Source of the DNA: Trichoplax sp. H2
Lineage: Eukaryota; Placozoa; Uniplacotomia; Trichoplacea
Reading direction: 5' to 3'
Assembly: GCA_003344405.1 (NCBI GenBank)
Contig: NOWV01000161.1
Location: 62,001-126,000 of the forward strand
Length of the DNA stretch: 64,000 nt
Within the stretch, counting starts at the first letter, position 1. Every line of letters begins with the position of its first letter. Shown piece after piece: positions 51,301 through 64,000 of this stretch. A program made the translations under genes and the position numbers. The notes under the pieces were generated by a model. It was given only the letters and a program-made list of their open reading frames with translations. It made no database searches and was not told the origin of the DNA.

Positions 51301-54243
51301 AGAAAGCTTAATTAATCCTTCTAATGCTAATAATCCAACCACTCAATTATTCTCTGGTATCTCCGCTGCAGGACTTATATCGTAAGTTCACTTTTAATCG
51401 TGTTACATTCTAACGATATTAATTTACCTCCAAGCGCTAATATATTCCTTTTGTAAGAACAAAAGTCATTTATGTTTCAATATGATAGTTAAATGCTATA
51501 TGATCTCATACCGCTCTAATAAATTCAAATTAGGATAACGATAAATATATAATTTAATACATGCATGAGTAGCGATGATCCATATTCAATTTACTCACTT
51601 ATAAAATCACTACAACATCCGTGATGTATACCTCATATGTATACACGCACTTCTTCAAGTATTCAGTCTAACTACTTAAAAACATTAGTGGAACTTCATA
51701 GCTAGCTAGCCACATCTCGTAAAGATATTTACTTTTCAAGTTTTGCTACCTAATTTCGCTCCATTATTAAATTAATCATCGATAAGTAACGCGCTATATC
51801 ATTTTATACCTTCTACAGTGCATGCCAGCAGAACAGAGCATTGTACACTGCTCTAAATTTATCCAAAAGTGCTAATATTGCCAATATTGTTGAAGGTGGT
51901 TTGGTTAATACCGTAAGTGCTGAATAGGAAATTTTACTGAAAGTAAAATAACTTTTTAACATTTTGCAATTTCTTTTATTGCCTTAAATTTATTTTCTTC
52001 CCCTGTTATATATTTCCTTTTTGCTGTTCAACTTATGTTACTATTTTCTTATGCAACAGACCCTGAATAGCGCTGAAACTCAGCTTAATTCTATTACCAT
52101 CGACTATTCAAAATTAAATGTTGCTGATAACTCGACATTGAATAATTTGGACACTCTAAAATCGCAAATTGACGCAATCAGCATATCCAATTATGATAGC
52201 TTGGTAATAACAAAATACCGAATTGATATTATTCCCTCGATCTAACTTTAAAATATAGTAATTCTGTCTGTGAATAATATAGTATTGTCCTAGAAGTTAT
52301 TATAGAACAGTAAAAAAATGCAAAATTAGAAAATCTTAAAACCCTGTTTTAACTATTTTCTAATTTTATCCCATTACTAGATCAATAAAGCAAAAGTAAC
52401 ATTCAACATATCAGACTATGCGGATACCCTGACTGCAAAAGCCGAACAAATTCGGCAAGTTCCTCATCCTGTAAGTTCTTTATTTTGATCAAGAATCTGA
52501 TACAAGTATACACTTGTATGATAGTTTAAGAACAATCCTTCAGCGATCAGTAACCATTAGTATAAAATTCATCTTTAATACTAACATATAGAATTATGCT
52601 TTAATTGAAGTGCTTCTTTTCTAATAATTAAAAATAGACGGCAGCTTCTGTTGCAACTAAACTAGATTCAGTTGCGATTCAACTCAACACTACCATACCT
52701 AATACCATCATTGAACCGATCAATTCCAATTTGGTAATTATTGTAAAATCGAAATTAACTAAAATACGGATTATAACAAATAATAATAGTACAGTTATAT
52801 ATATATCACACAACTATTGTAGACTGCCATGAATACCTCTCTTCAATTATTGGTAACAAATAAAGCTAAATTATCGGTAAGTCACGTTACAATGATGCAT
52901 CTATTGTAGTGCCATAAAAATTTTGCTCCTAATAGTAGCTGATATTAACTATTAATTAATAATAATAAACATCTTCCAGACTCAAATTACCAGTGTCAAA
53001 GATGCTGTTATTAACTGGAATAGCTATGTCGCTAATACTTTGCCTAATACAGTCGCTGGAGTAAGTACAAACATTTCATACCTATGTAACTTTCGTAGTT
53101 CTTGGAATAACGCTCTACTTACCGGTTACCGTAGGTGATTAATACTTTCAAGAACAAGCTTTTTGGCTACGTTAGACAGTATTCGTCTCATTTAAGCAGT
53201 GAGGTAAGCAAGAAAATAGCCGTTTACTATGATACTTCAGTTACTATATTATTGGCAATGGTTCTTCAGAAAAATAAACTAGTTTACTTAACTACTAACT
53301 AGCTCTATTAAAACAAGTTACTAAATCAGTACTTTGTACATTTTGTATCAACAGATGAAAAATAGTGTTGGACGATGTCAACCAGTCTACAACGCTTACG
53401 CATCTTTGGCTTTGAAAGCAGCTTGTGGTTACGGTATTGATGGTCTGGTAAGTCATAGTTATTGTCCTATAGTATTCTATATTAACAAAATGAGGCCGAG
53501 TCTAAATCTCTTGTCTTATTATAACTACCCGTATAACTTATTAAATTTTAATTAATCGCAATTAATTATCGGTTATAGAGTGGTTTCTGGTTCGCTCTAT
53601 GCATGTGCGTTGGATGTTTTATACCCAACTGTATCTTATCTATTAAATTGGCGAAATACTTCAGAAGGATGAAGACAGAATTTTTCACTTCCAAAAATGC
53701 AAAACAAATGTTGTAAGTTTCACAAAAATAACTATAATTGGAATCATTACATTTGTTGTTCTATATCAGATCACTTTAGTCATAACTTTAGATAAACTTA
53801 TGGAAACCTTTATTTTTATTAATAGTGAAAATAGCCCTAACAAGGATAACGTTCAACTCAAAAAGTAAGATATTTTCCCCCATATATTAATTAATGCAGT
53901 AAATACACTCATCATTTAATTATAAATAAGGCTAAAATTAGAAGCTTTATTATCTATAGTATTAATTATAAATTATCCATATATGGATAGTTTATTATTT
54001 ACTTATTAAAACTGAGCATCTTTCAACTACGTTATGCTCAGATTAAAAAATTTTAAATTAATGTATAACAACGATTAAATATCTCTATGATTGATTAGCT
54101 ATAAAGGCAATAAGGTTGGACCCTCAGGACCCGTTGCTGAAAAAGTCCCACCACCGCCTGGATACAAAGCTAACGGTCATCGTGGTCCACCACGCCCGCC
54201 AATGAAACGAAGTTCTGGTCACAAAGTTCCTATCGCTTACTAA
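45388..54243 (+). CDS. PROM-like: prominin paralogue B (25 exons, 907 aa)
   Basis: Pentaspan prominin/CD133-family glycoprotein. Exons: 45388-45619, 47919-47995, 48138-48337, 48466-48586, 48759-48831, 48950-49039, 49246-49448, 49526-49600, 49780-49843, 49979-50055, 50379-50455, 50696-50848, 51044-51167, 51263-51381, 51819-51912, 52060-52203, 52381-52470, 52638-52733, 52823-52876, 52980-53060, 53135-53203, 53355-53447, 53579-53712, 53826-53864, 54099-54243; phases close exactly (2724 nt). It has a signal peptide (MSKFQVGILTFLVLAIHTVYG). TM1 is followed by CCCRMCGKCGG; TM2 IFLAIFASIALAGG; TM3 and TM4 lie in exons 12-13; TM5 (FWFALCMCVGCFIPN) is followed by SIKLAKYFRRMK, the family's juxtamembrane signature. 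Long coiled extracellular loops hold several Asn-x-Ser/Thr sites. The cytoplasmic tail of about 61 residues has PPPPGY and GPPRPP, possible SH3/WW ligands. It runs opposite to its two sister copies. Confidence 0.95.
45960..47400. repeat. about 182-187-bp tandem array in prominin B intron 1
   Basis: Two well-matched units start near 45963 and 46151 (ACGGCACTTTAAATAA, then TCTCTCYATTTCTCTC, then AAGATGCGATRGTCAATT). From about 46370 a diverged set follows at about 182-bp spacing, with AAGCTGCCTTTCAAAGTTAACAA near 46484, 46668 and 46848 and TTTATCCTCTTTCC. The two blocks may be one old family. The array occupies much of the 2.3-kb first intron. Confidence 0.75.
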
Positions 54244-55522
54244 ATGATTACTTAATCATCTAGAGCTTTACCAATGATGTAAACTACACATCAACAATGG
54301 GTCTGTAAGATATGACTCTTCCTTTAGTCTTTAAAAATTTCTTTTTCTAATTAAATATTATATCATAAAATGGATACATAGATAAAATTACTTTAGATAG
54401 AGCAATAGTTTGCCGTTGGCATAGTATCATATCGGCATAAATGTCAAATTTCACTTATGTTATCCGACGCCAATCGTAAGACTATCATCCACTAATTTCC
54501 TATCATCGTTAACCATTAATTGTCATTGTATTTCTTGTTGATATCATCTGCATCCTTGCATTACCTGTAGAACATAATTCTATCCTAAGTTATTGGCGTA
54601 ATACGCGCCAAGATAGTTAATATTTTATTGTAAACATAGAGGAAATTCCTACCAAAGTCTTTGTAATTTAGTAACAAAGCATAACTAATGCTAAACTTAT
54701 CTTGTACCAAAACTGTACTGAATATCATTATATTGTTGCTTAAAAAAGTTTCAGCATCTTCAAAATTATTAAAGTCATTCAAATCATAATGCTGAATGCA
54801 ATGTTAACATGTCAGAAGTAAAATATAGTCGTATCCATAAATAATCGTAATTTTTAAAGGAGTACCGTAATACGGTATTAGAGTCACTTTATTCGTTCTG
54901 TATGAGTGAATAAAAGAACATTTATTTACTATAAAGACCAATACGTGTTATGATTATTACTAATTAGAATTATCAATGCCGTCATTCATAACCTATCATG
55001 CAGAGTAAAACAAGAATTGTCGATTACATATTCAGAGGAATAGCACACCAAAATGAATAGAATAAAATTAATTACTAACGCACGTAAAATGAATTGTAAC
55101 TTCTACGTGGCATGGCTGAAAATACGGTCGTACTATGTTTGATGACCTTACATTAAAAGAATTACATATTCATGATTAATCCTAGCATAATGTTATCATT
55201 CAGAGAATATTGCTTTCTAGTTACATATCTCATACATCAAATAGGCAGTAACCTTCGACAAATATTATAAATATACAGGTTCATCTAGCAAACCTGCAAA
55301 ATCGTAACACATTTCGAAGTACCCATCTAATAATTCCACTACAATAGGTTTAACCCTTGTACAAATGCTCAAGATATCCTCGGCACATTATTATTTAGTC
55401 GAACATACAAATTCTTTATTACGTTCTGTAGTATGCAATTTTAAAGCATAAAGAGTTTTATCCAATTAACGCTTACAAAAATTTCAATCATCTACAACTT
55501 GTGAGTAGTGGTATTTAGGTAA
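54244..55522. other. intergenic, convergent 3' ends of prominins B and C
   Basis: 1.28 kb of AT-rich DNA between two stop codons that face each other. AATAAA-type signals occur (for example around 54906, GAATAAAAG), but the real cleavage sites cannot be fixed. No other gene was recognised. Confidence 0.45.
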
Positions 55523-58500
55523 TTATACCATTTTAGGCTTTTCCTGTAATTAAAAGCATGCAACCAATAAATGCAAAATTGTAGAAAAAAGACCTTAAGT
55601 GATCAGACAATTTACAAAATTTTAAATTTTTATTGTGAATTCTATGACTTACCGCGTGCATATAACCAGTATCATAATATGCATCCCTATGAAAAATATG
55701 AAGGAAAAGTTTATTCTCGGGTTTACTACTACTTTGATTTGACTACTATAATCTCACTTACATAGCGTTTTTGTCATAGGGATGCTCTTTTTCCATACGT
55801 CTATAATATTTCGCCAGCTTTACTCCAAATATAATATTTGGTATGAAACAAATGGCGCATATTCCCACAGCACACCATACACCGTTCTACAATTGAGATA
55901 TAAATTTTATGTGACATGTACCAATAATGTTACAACAAAATAAAATTTAACATATCGTAAGCAAATCGGATTAATTGATTGAACCATTTCCAAAAATCAC
56001 ATACTATTGCATCTTGCAAGAAATCACAGACGACGTTTACTGCATTGTCGTACACATTACGTAGAACAAAGCATTTGCCTACGTCGTTCGAAATCTACAC
56101 GATAGAAATAAAATAGTATCACTTCTAACAATTATAATAAATCAAAATTAACAAAGTGCATACCTATTAATTTATTTATGTTAAAAATAATACTGATCCT
56201 AAAATAACTACCTTGTTTTTAACATAGTTAGCATATTCTTTGGCTTCGTTACCGATTTGGGTTGCGATAGTTTTTACAAGCTAAATATTTCAAAATTGGA
56301 TAGCATAAATTTGGTAAATAAATGTAAGATATTCAACACTAATTACGATATACTGCAACCAATCATTGTGATTTAAATGTGTTATACTGTACTTACGTTC
56401 TTAGCATCCGTATGAAAGCTGGCTTTTATGTAATTATCGGCAACTTTAGCTCGATCTAATAATACCCTTATATCACTCTATATATAGATGAATGTAATCA
56501 AACTTTAAAACAAGGCAGTATTTACTCTACGAAGTTTTGTCATCATTACGCTTGAATCTATAATATAATATCTATTTAATTGTTGCAAGAAATTTTGCTT
56601 AATACAATACTAACCCTTAGAGCCATAATTTCTGTTTCTAGTTTGTTGACATTTGTTTGTAATGAAGTCTAATTATGATCAATAAAGTAATTAAAAGACT
56701 TAGGCGAAAATATATAGATAAGCTAGACTGTTCACAACTATAATACTCGTATCATAATTTAGTACCTTCAATTGATTAATGGCAGCAACCTTCCCGGAAT
56801 TTAAGATACGAAGTTCTTGTGCAACTTGTCGAACATCATTAGCAACGCTCTGAATAAAAGTACCAGCACAACAATTTTAATCAATTATGTAAGCTAACCA
56901 TCCTTATTTTGTAAACATTGTATACGGTTAACTGCCAATATACAAGCAGTAGAGCTATTATTCTGATACAATAGCAAGCTAACTACTAAACTTACGGTGG
57001 AATTTGTATCAGCTTCTAGTCTATTAGCGTAATCCACTAAATTGATCGAAGTAGTTCTTATCGACAGCTACAAATAGCAAAAAAAGAAGCCGAAACAATG
57101 AGGTCACAAAATCGTTGACTTTAATTACGTTGAAGTTTCCCAAACAAATAACATTTAAAGCTTACTATAGCGTCAATTTCAGTAGTATTAATTTTAGTAG
57201 CATTATTATTCAGACTCTCTTGCAGAGTTCGATTATTCTGACTACTCAGAAGTGTTATATTAGGCGTTGGAATGACTATTTTGTCCACTTCAGCAGTTAT
57301 ATTCGGAAGGAGCTGTAAAAAAGATTTTAAAAAATTTACGACAATAAATTAAACTACCTGAAAAGTATCTATCCGTTATGTAAGTTATCTTTAAAATTCT
57401 AAAATTTTACCCTTTGAATATCTAATTCTTTGGTAATGTTAAAGCGATAGGCTAAAAGAAATGTTGAATATAGCGAGTTATCCTTTTGGCATTCACTGTT
57501 AATTTGCAACGATAAGAAAAAAGAAATCAGATATATATAAAAATAAAGTTAATTATAATCAGATTAAAAGGCATACTTCAGGATTCTGGTAGCGGTCAGA
57601 GGAATAGTATCGTTTTGTAATAAAAATCCAGCGATGGGATAGCCACCCCAAACAGTTTCATTATCAATTACCTGTAATTTATAGCAAAAAACTAGTTAGT
57701 GATAGCATGTATATGGTGATAAAGGCATGAATAAAACACTGTAGTATTATCCTATGTGCTATAACTAGCTAGTAAATGATTCAATGGCAAGCAGAATCGA
57801 ACCTGTCTGTAGATACTACCATTCTTGATTGGGTGGCAAGCAGCCCGCTGCATATTACCACCAATCATGAAGAAAGATGCGTTAATGAACAGGTAAAAGA
57901 ATGCGAATATAAACATTAGCCCTACGCTCCTGTAACATGAGAATGATAAATTCTTAATTGAAACTAATGTAAAAATAAAAATTATTTGCTGGATAAATAT
58001 ATTAACAACTTACGCCATTAAGAAGATGCCGCCAGCATTTGACATTAAACCGCGTTCAGTCGGTGCAGCATCGGCCTTACGTCCAAGTATTCCAAAGAAT
58101 AATCCAAGGATAATCAAACCAGGGAATAGCATAAGGATACCGCTGTAAACCATATATCCAGCTACCCTGTGGAGTCAACACAATAATTGTGATATGCATA
58201 AATTGTCGGTATTTAATTAAAATACAAATCAATCGGGAGTACTGTACTACAGACACGGTTAAGCGGTATAAGAATTTAGTTAACCTTTGTCTTAATATTT
58301 CCTTAAACAATGATTCAAGATAAAATTTATTGGATAATCAGATGTTTTAGGCACTTACACGTATACATCATACTCCTTTTTCTCTTTCTGAAGTGCATTG
58401 ATCGCTGGATTCACGTAACTCGTTATATTGAACTATTCCCATAGGAATCAGAATATTGATAGTAAGAAATAGACTAATAAAACTGCTAATATATGAACAC

Positions 58501-61500
58501 ACGTACAAAATCGTATTATCTTACGTTTCTAATGAAAGATATATAGGATAAAGCAGATCTTCGAATAGTGTCCAAACTCGTTAACTGAGTGGAGATTTCT
58601 GTAGCCATAAAATAGTATATATACATTATTAATGTTGAATTGACAATAAACAATTAATAGATAAATTATTTTCAAGCATATCATACTTTGCCTAGCACTC
58701 TTCGTTTCATTTACGACTTGTTTTGGAATCTTTGCAGTACGATTATTGATCTAGTAAATAAAAAAGATATTCACTTTATTATTAAGCAATAGGAATGACA
58801 TAAAAAAGTAAAATTTTTTAAATACCTCTCCACTAATCTTTAACGGCTGCCGATCAGATACATTCTTGATTACATCAGATACGGGCTGTAAGCTTGGCAT
58901 CTATCCATAATTAAATTTATTTCAAATATTAGTTTGCAAAATCAAATAAAAATGATCCGTCAATCCTAACAACAATAATTAATTAATGGATTATATATAT
59001 ATGAATAGGATTAGCTCCAATACTAATAAAATAAAGCACAAAATAATCCATCTTTATCATAAAGTTTAAAATTTAATAAAACAATTCAATTGACGTCGTA
59101 GTAATTAAATAGTAAAATAAACGATAATTGATATTGCAAGAATACAAAAAATACAGTTTTACACCTAAGCTTCTTAATGTCATGATTTTTACCTTCGAAG
59201 CATCAAAGATTACGAATAAACTCGAAATGTTAAATTGAACGGAACTGCTGCACGAACAGGCTGTTTCAAGTCGAGTAAGGTTTGCCTTAATAGCGTTTAT
59301 CGTAATGTTCAATTCAGTCATATTAGCATTGAGTTGAGATAATTGTGAATTAATTTTCTGCAAAGTCATATTGGCCGCAATATTATCTACAATGAATATA
59401 AATTAATCATAAATTAATTTGTAGCACTTTTAAAATAGCTTATAGCAACTATATAAGAGGATTAGTATAATTATTAGCGTTAATAATTTCAAAATACCAC
59501 TTGATAGTTGTGTTAAAATTTGAACTACTGGATCTGTTCTATTCTGAATCATTCCTTTTAAGGGAATACCAACCGTAGTCTCAATACCTGTGGTGATAGT
59601 TATCAAATTATATATACATGAATTAGTTATTAATGAACAACATTTAAAAAATAATTTTTTTTAAGTCAATTACCGCTGTCGCTGATATATCTTCTAACTC
59701 TGCTCATGGTAATGTTGAAATCATTGTCCAATAAAATTGTGAATTGCTAGAAAAATTAAATAGGTATTTTCTCGGTTACTTTAAACGGCCACCGATGAAA
59801 TAGAATTAATCACCAGTAGTAGCCGTAAGATGTACTTATAATTGGAAGAAGTCGATACGATGGATGGTGAATTAGGGTTAATTAATACGTCATGTAATTT
59901 CAACCTTGTACTTGTACATGTATGTATGTATAATACACTGTAGCTAATTTATTTTAAAGTTGATTTTATCTATTCAAAATTTTTTTCTTAAATCACGAAA
60001 TATTCAGACAGCTTACATTTGATGTAACAGTTTGATAGTTAGTAACATCCACCAAACCATTTCGGAGGGTTACGTCAACTTTCTGTACAGTTTCCGCTAA
60101 TTGAGCGGAACTCAGAAAGCAGGTAATAGCTCCACCGCTAAAAGAGTAGACAAAATGCATAATATACATTCATTATAGAAAATCTAGGCGATATCGTCAT
60201 AATGTACGAAATTAAATTAAAAAATTATTTTTTATAGTCTATTAAGTAACGAGAGAAAGCTATAAGCAGGTCTAAATTAACTCAAAACACTTTTAACATC
60301 GATTATAATTATTGAAAATATTGACATAATCATTTATTACTGTTTTGATAAAATGCATGATTAATAAGTTAATTTACGAGTGGTAAATGATAATAGCAAA
60401 CAAGAAAATTGCTAAAGCTACAGTATAATACAGTATTTGAATACAGTATCAGCTGGGGTTAACCTATTACTCTCACAGATGATTATTTCCAACGGACAAA
60501 AATCAACATTAAATTAACATTGCAATGGATAGCATACTGTGCAATGCGTTAGCATAGCACTTAGACTGTACTGTACATCATTTAAAAGAGAAGAGTGCAG
60601 GCAAATAAACTAGCCCATAACAAGATAGGTCACTAAATATAAGTACTGTACTGTACGTTATACCGTAAACTTATAATTAATATGAACTTACATTGCTAGG
60701 AGGGAAAATATTACTAAAAATATGCCATAACAGATTCCTTTGCATCTAAAATTCTTTCCTCTGGCTTGCATCATTTCGCTACCACACATTCCACAACAGC
60801 GTAGTGTACAGAAAGTGATACCAACTATAACGAATGTAAAAGCAGCAACAATACCGATACCACCAAGAATTGCGAAAACAAGCTCGTAATGGATAATCTG
60901 TTATAATGGTCATTTTTTTGTTAAAACAAGGTTGATTAATTTCAAAATATGAAACAGCCTAGAAAACGTTTGAGTATACAGTACTAACTGTACAAAAAAA
61001 TTAATTGTAATAACCGATTAGATAATTTTTCATTATGTCGATAAATTTATTGGTGAAAAAACTGTGATTTTCTAATATTACCAATAGTACGAGTACAAGT
61101 CAGTAAGAGACTGATATTATATAGAAAGAGTCACTTTTTCAAGTAGTACTTGATTAAATTTTAAATCAATTAAACAAAATATGGTTTTTCAATCGTTCAA
61201 TAGATCCATGTACTGTACTACATGACCCGCGTTGGCTGATTTCAATTGTGCCCTTACCTTCTCGTAATTCAAATCCCAAACAGCCTGAAGTTGTGAAGTT
61301 GTCCGTGCTTTAATCAATTCACGGAGGACACCTAGGTATTAATAAAGTAAGCAAGACAGCATTATTATACAGTAGTAGAAGTAATGTACATTGCATGATT
61401 ATTGATCTTTAAAATATCGTGGTATATAGATATACCGCAAGCATACCAGGAATAATTTGGTTAGTATTAACAGAAAAAGACATTGTTGTTTTTCACTATT

Positions 61501-63418
61501 ATAATAATATCACGGCGAATGCTCTAAAAATAATAATCGTCTCCACTTAACACTGGATAATCAATGTGTCGTTTGTCGTTTGATATTTCATTCTATAGCC
61601 CAAACTTTGTGTTGTACTCAATGCGGATGGACATGATTACTGTAGAATATTACAATACTATCATTTTATTAGCTTTATTAGGGCTTGCTAAGGTCCTAGC
61701 TGTAGTTATCTTCAAAACTGTTTGCTAAATTAATATACGTAAAGAGTCAGATAGGTTAACAGATCTACCAAATATTGTCATCATGCTTTTCATCTGCTCC
61801 TGCTAATGCTAGGGTAAAGTAATGAATACTTCTAACTGACTCTTGACATTCTGGGCAGTACTGTAAGATGATACGGGGGGGGGGGGTTATGTCAGCATTC
61901 TATATCGGAATAGAAATTTTAAAATTAAACCAATTTATGAATGCCACCATACTCAATGTACATTTCACAGCAACTTGGCGTAGCCTAACATCACATTTAA
62001 GCGACACATGATTCCCTGCGCGAAGATAATTTGTCTTCAAAAGCAATCAATATTGAATTTCAATTTTCTACCTTCAAAATTAAATTTTTTTGAGAGTATA
62101 GAAAAGGATTTTAGATGTCCAGTATGAAGATTGATAAAGAATAACATTTATTATTATTATCATCCCGATCGGGGACAGACATCACTTTAACTTTATTATC
62201 CATCAATTTTTTTTCTTTTCTGTCCCGACGTAACCACAATTCGTCATTTATAAACAAAGTCTCGTTAACATGTTAACATCCTCCAGCTTCAACACTTTCA
62301 TATTCAGTTTGATACTAATTCATAGACAAAGGATTGGGTCAGACAGTGTATATGGATAGAAAGCCGGCGAAATCAAGTCGGTTGCTATATTGCACACTAG
62401 ACAAGGACATTTTTTTATTCATGTTGTCGATCAGGAGAAAACATTTCTAATTAACGTGGAAATGTACAGGAGTGTAGAAAGGAATCAACTTCTGCTGATG
62501 TCAAATAAGCAAATATTCATCACAATAGAACGCCAAGATTACTTTCAATAGTGGACGGACAAATATCGTATACTTATTAAAAACGTGATCCAACAGTAAT
62601 TAAGTACTGTATAGTCAATTGTGGTGGCCGGATATCAGTATGTTTATGTCTACTAATGAAATGATTTTATCATTGGGATCACAATTGCAGTTTTACTCCT
62701 GTATGTACGCGTACAGTTGCTAACCTTCTCTTACCAACAAATGCAACAGAATCTGCTATATTGGTTGGTAAAAAATAGATTTGTTATTTAATTCTTGAGA
62801 TCAAAGTAATATCCAATTGGATGAAAGGTCAACAATGTCAATAACAACAACATTAAAGATAAATCAATGATGATTTCGATGTCAAAGTGGATCGATCTTG
62901 GCCCTCTCAAAAATGAATTCATTTCTACTGTATGAAACCAGTCATTTCACTAGTCCTGAATCAAATAATCAAATCGATTCTAATTGTAGTCATTGTGAAA
63001 TGAAGAGGAAAATGGCAATTGTACTAAGGAACTCGCTTGCAAGATGATCATTTGGTCATTTAGGTTGATGACTAGGAATTAGGGATGGATATTCAGTATT
63101 GATATTGTACTTACCGTAAGGCAATTCTTGAGTATGGATGGCATTGATAAATCCACGAGCGATATTATAAAAAAAAGCCATGCCAGTTTCCAATGGAGTT
63201 GTGGCAGTATTGGTCACGATTTGATCCTGAGTCGGTAACTTGGAAAAGAGTGAGCTGGAAGATGAAGTGGTTATGGTAGTCGTATTGGCTGTCATGCTAT
63301 TGCCACTTGGAGGAGTTGTGGCTCCTGTCGATTGTCCTAAGCTCAATGTCGCTAACAAGGACAGTGTTAGCAGGGCATGAAAATAAAATGGTTGCATTTC
63401 GCTTGATTTCAATGGCAA
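55523..63418 (-). CDS. PROM-like: prominin paralogue C, short tail (25 exons, 860 aa)
   Basis: Pentaspan prominin/CD133-family glycoprotein. Exons (minus): 63418-63115, 61331-61258, 60897-60692, 60137-60017, 59746-59674, 59587-59501, 59386-59193, 58900-58826, 58750-58687, 58598-58525, 58432-58359, 58166-58014, 57929-57803, 57671-57577, 57495-57411, 57312-57166, 57067-56996, 56849-56766, 56668-56615, 56477-56397, 56280-56212, 56094-56005, 55886-55762, 55686-55653, 55543-55523; phases sum to 2583 nt. The signal peptide core is FHALLTLSLLATLSLG; Met 63418 or the seventh-codon-downstream Met could start it. The region after it is Thr/Ser-rich. The Cys motif after TM1 is CTLRCCGMCGS, the last Gly replaced by Ser. 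TM5 is followed by VKLAKYYRRMEKE. The loops carry many N-x-S/T sites. The tail is only about 18 residues past that basic stretch, ends EKPKMV, and is completed by a 21-nt terminal coding exon. Confidence 0.94.
61332..63114 (-). other. prominin C intron 1
   Basis: 1.8-kb intron separating the signal-peptide exon from the rest, the same position and phase as intron 1 of the other two copies. Unlike theirs, it shows no clear tandem array; it contains a run of 12 G at 61875-61886, which stands out in such AT-rich DNA. Confidence 0.7.
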
Positions 63419-64000
63419 TCAGAAATATAATTATAATAATGACTAAAATAACTGTTGGATTGAGGCTTGAATACGCGTCGACTGGCTTTCTCTCTTGTTA
63501 TCGGCTCTGTTGGTCTAACGTCGAGCAAGACACAAAATAATGTTTTTTCCTCTTAGTAAACTTTTTACTTTCTTTCACTACCGGTCGTCTACCGTTTAGC
63601 ACAGCTTTTCTTCACTAGAAACGATATCCAATAATGTGGGAAATGGCCCGTAAAATTCAATGAGGACAAGGAATTTTCTTGCAAGTTTTTAGGCCGCCAC
63701 TGTCACTTTGCCCAATTTAGCTTAATGACGTTTTCACTCGTTTCCTTCTTCTAGTGTACACTTGCGTAGTTGATTCCGAGATTGAAGACTGAGGCGTTAT
63801 ATAGCGCTCGTTACTACGTCGTTACATTCCAATGACAACACGAGCGCTAGTGTGTCTGACGGTCTGTAGGGACAGTACAGTGGACACGATCTAAATTTAT
63901 ACTATGACGTCTTGGACAGGACAGTACAGTACACTGTAAAATTCACTTCATGTACTGTACACTGTACACTGAGTGGACAACTGTGTTGTGTTCCATTGTC
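63419..64000 (-). promoter_or_regulatory. upstream flank of prominin C with GTACTGTAC cluster
   Basis: Less AT-rich than its surroundings. At 63921-63971 overlapping ACAGTACAGTACAC and TGTACTGTACACTGTACACTG words occur. The promoter of prominin C is expected here; no specific factor site is claimed. Confidence 0.35.

Overview
The window is animal nuclear DNA. It is AT-rich, its genes are split into 14-27 short exons with GT-AG introns often only 50-300 bases long, and the proteins match animal families closely. No bacterial operons, tRNA, rRNA or CRISPR were seen. The compact intron-rich genes, the near-vertebrate conservation of CFAP206, TAPT1 and RNPC3, and the spread-out minisatellites suggest an early-branching metazoan. 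A placozoan is my preferred guess, but nothing in the sequence proves it. All gene models were assembled by hand from splice sites, reading phase and recalled family sequence; no alignment was run.

Layout: (1) 396-3584 (+), RNPC3, the U11/U12 65K protein of the minor spliceosome. (2) 4866-9820 (-), TAPT1, a multi-pass ER/ciliary-base membrane protein, convergent with RNPC3. (3) 9821-14243, an intergenic stretch with a 248-bp foldback element, a diverged tandem duplication and possible unassigned exons. (4) 14244-20625 (+), CFAP206, an axonemal protein of 626 residues, with one GC-AG intron. (5) 20626-23367, empty AT-rich intergenic DNA. (6) 23368-34358 (-), 45388-54243 (+) and 55523-63418 (-): three complete prominin (CD133) paralogues in -/+/- order, about 1359, 907 and 860 residues long. 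Between them, and inside some of their introns (most of intron 1 of the first copy, much of intron 1 of the second, and intron 6 of the first), lie at least seven different minisatellite arrays with periods from about 57 to 255 bp.

The most unusual item is the prominin cluster. The three copies share exon lengths and intron phases almost exon by exon, so they arose by duplication of a whole gene, but their proteins and cytoplasmic tails have diverged strongly. The copy at 23368-34358 carries a cytoplasmic tail of about 515 residues: an acidic segment, a lysine/arginine cluster resembling a nuclear localisation signal, then a Gln/Pro-rich region ending in a 12-residue tandem repeat. To my knowledge of the family, ordinary prominins end within a few dozen residues of the last membrane segment. 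TAPT1, CFAP206 and prominin all act at cilia or membrane protrusions, but their proximity may be chance.
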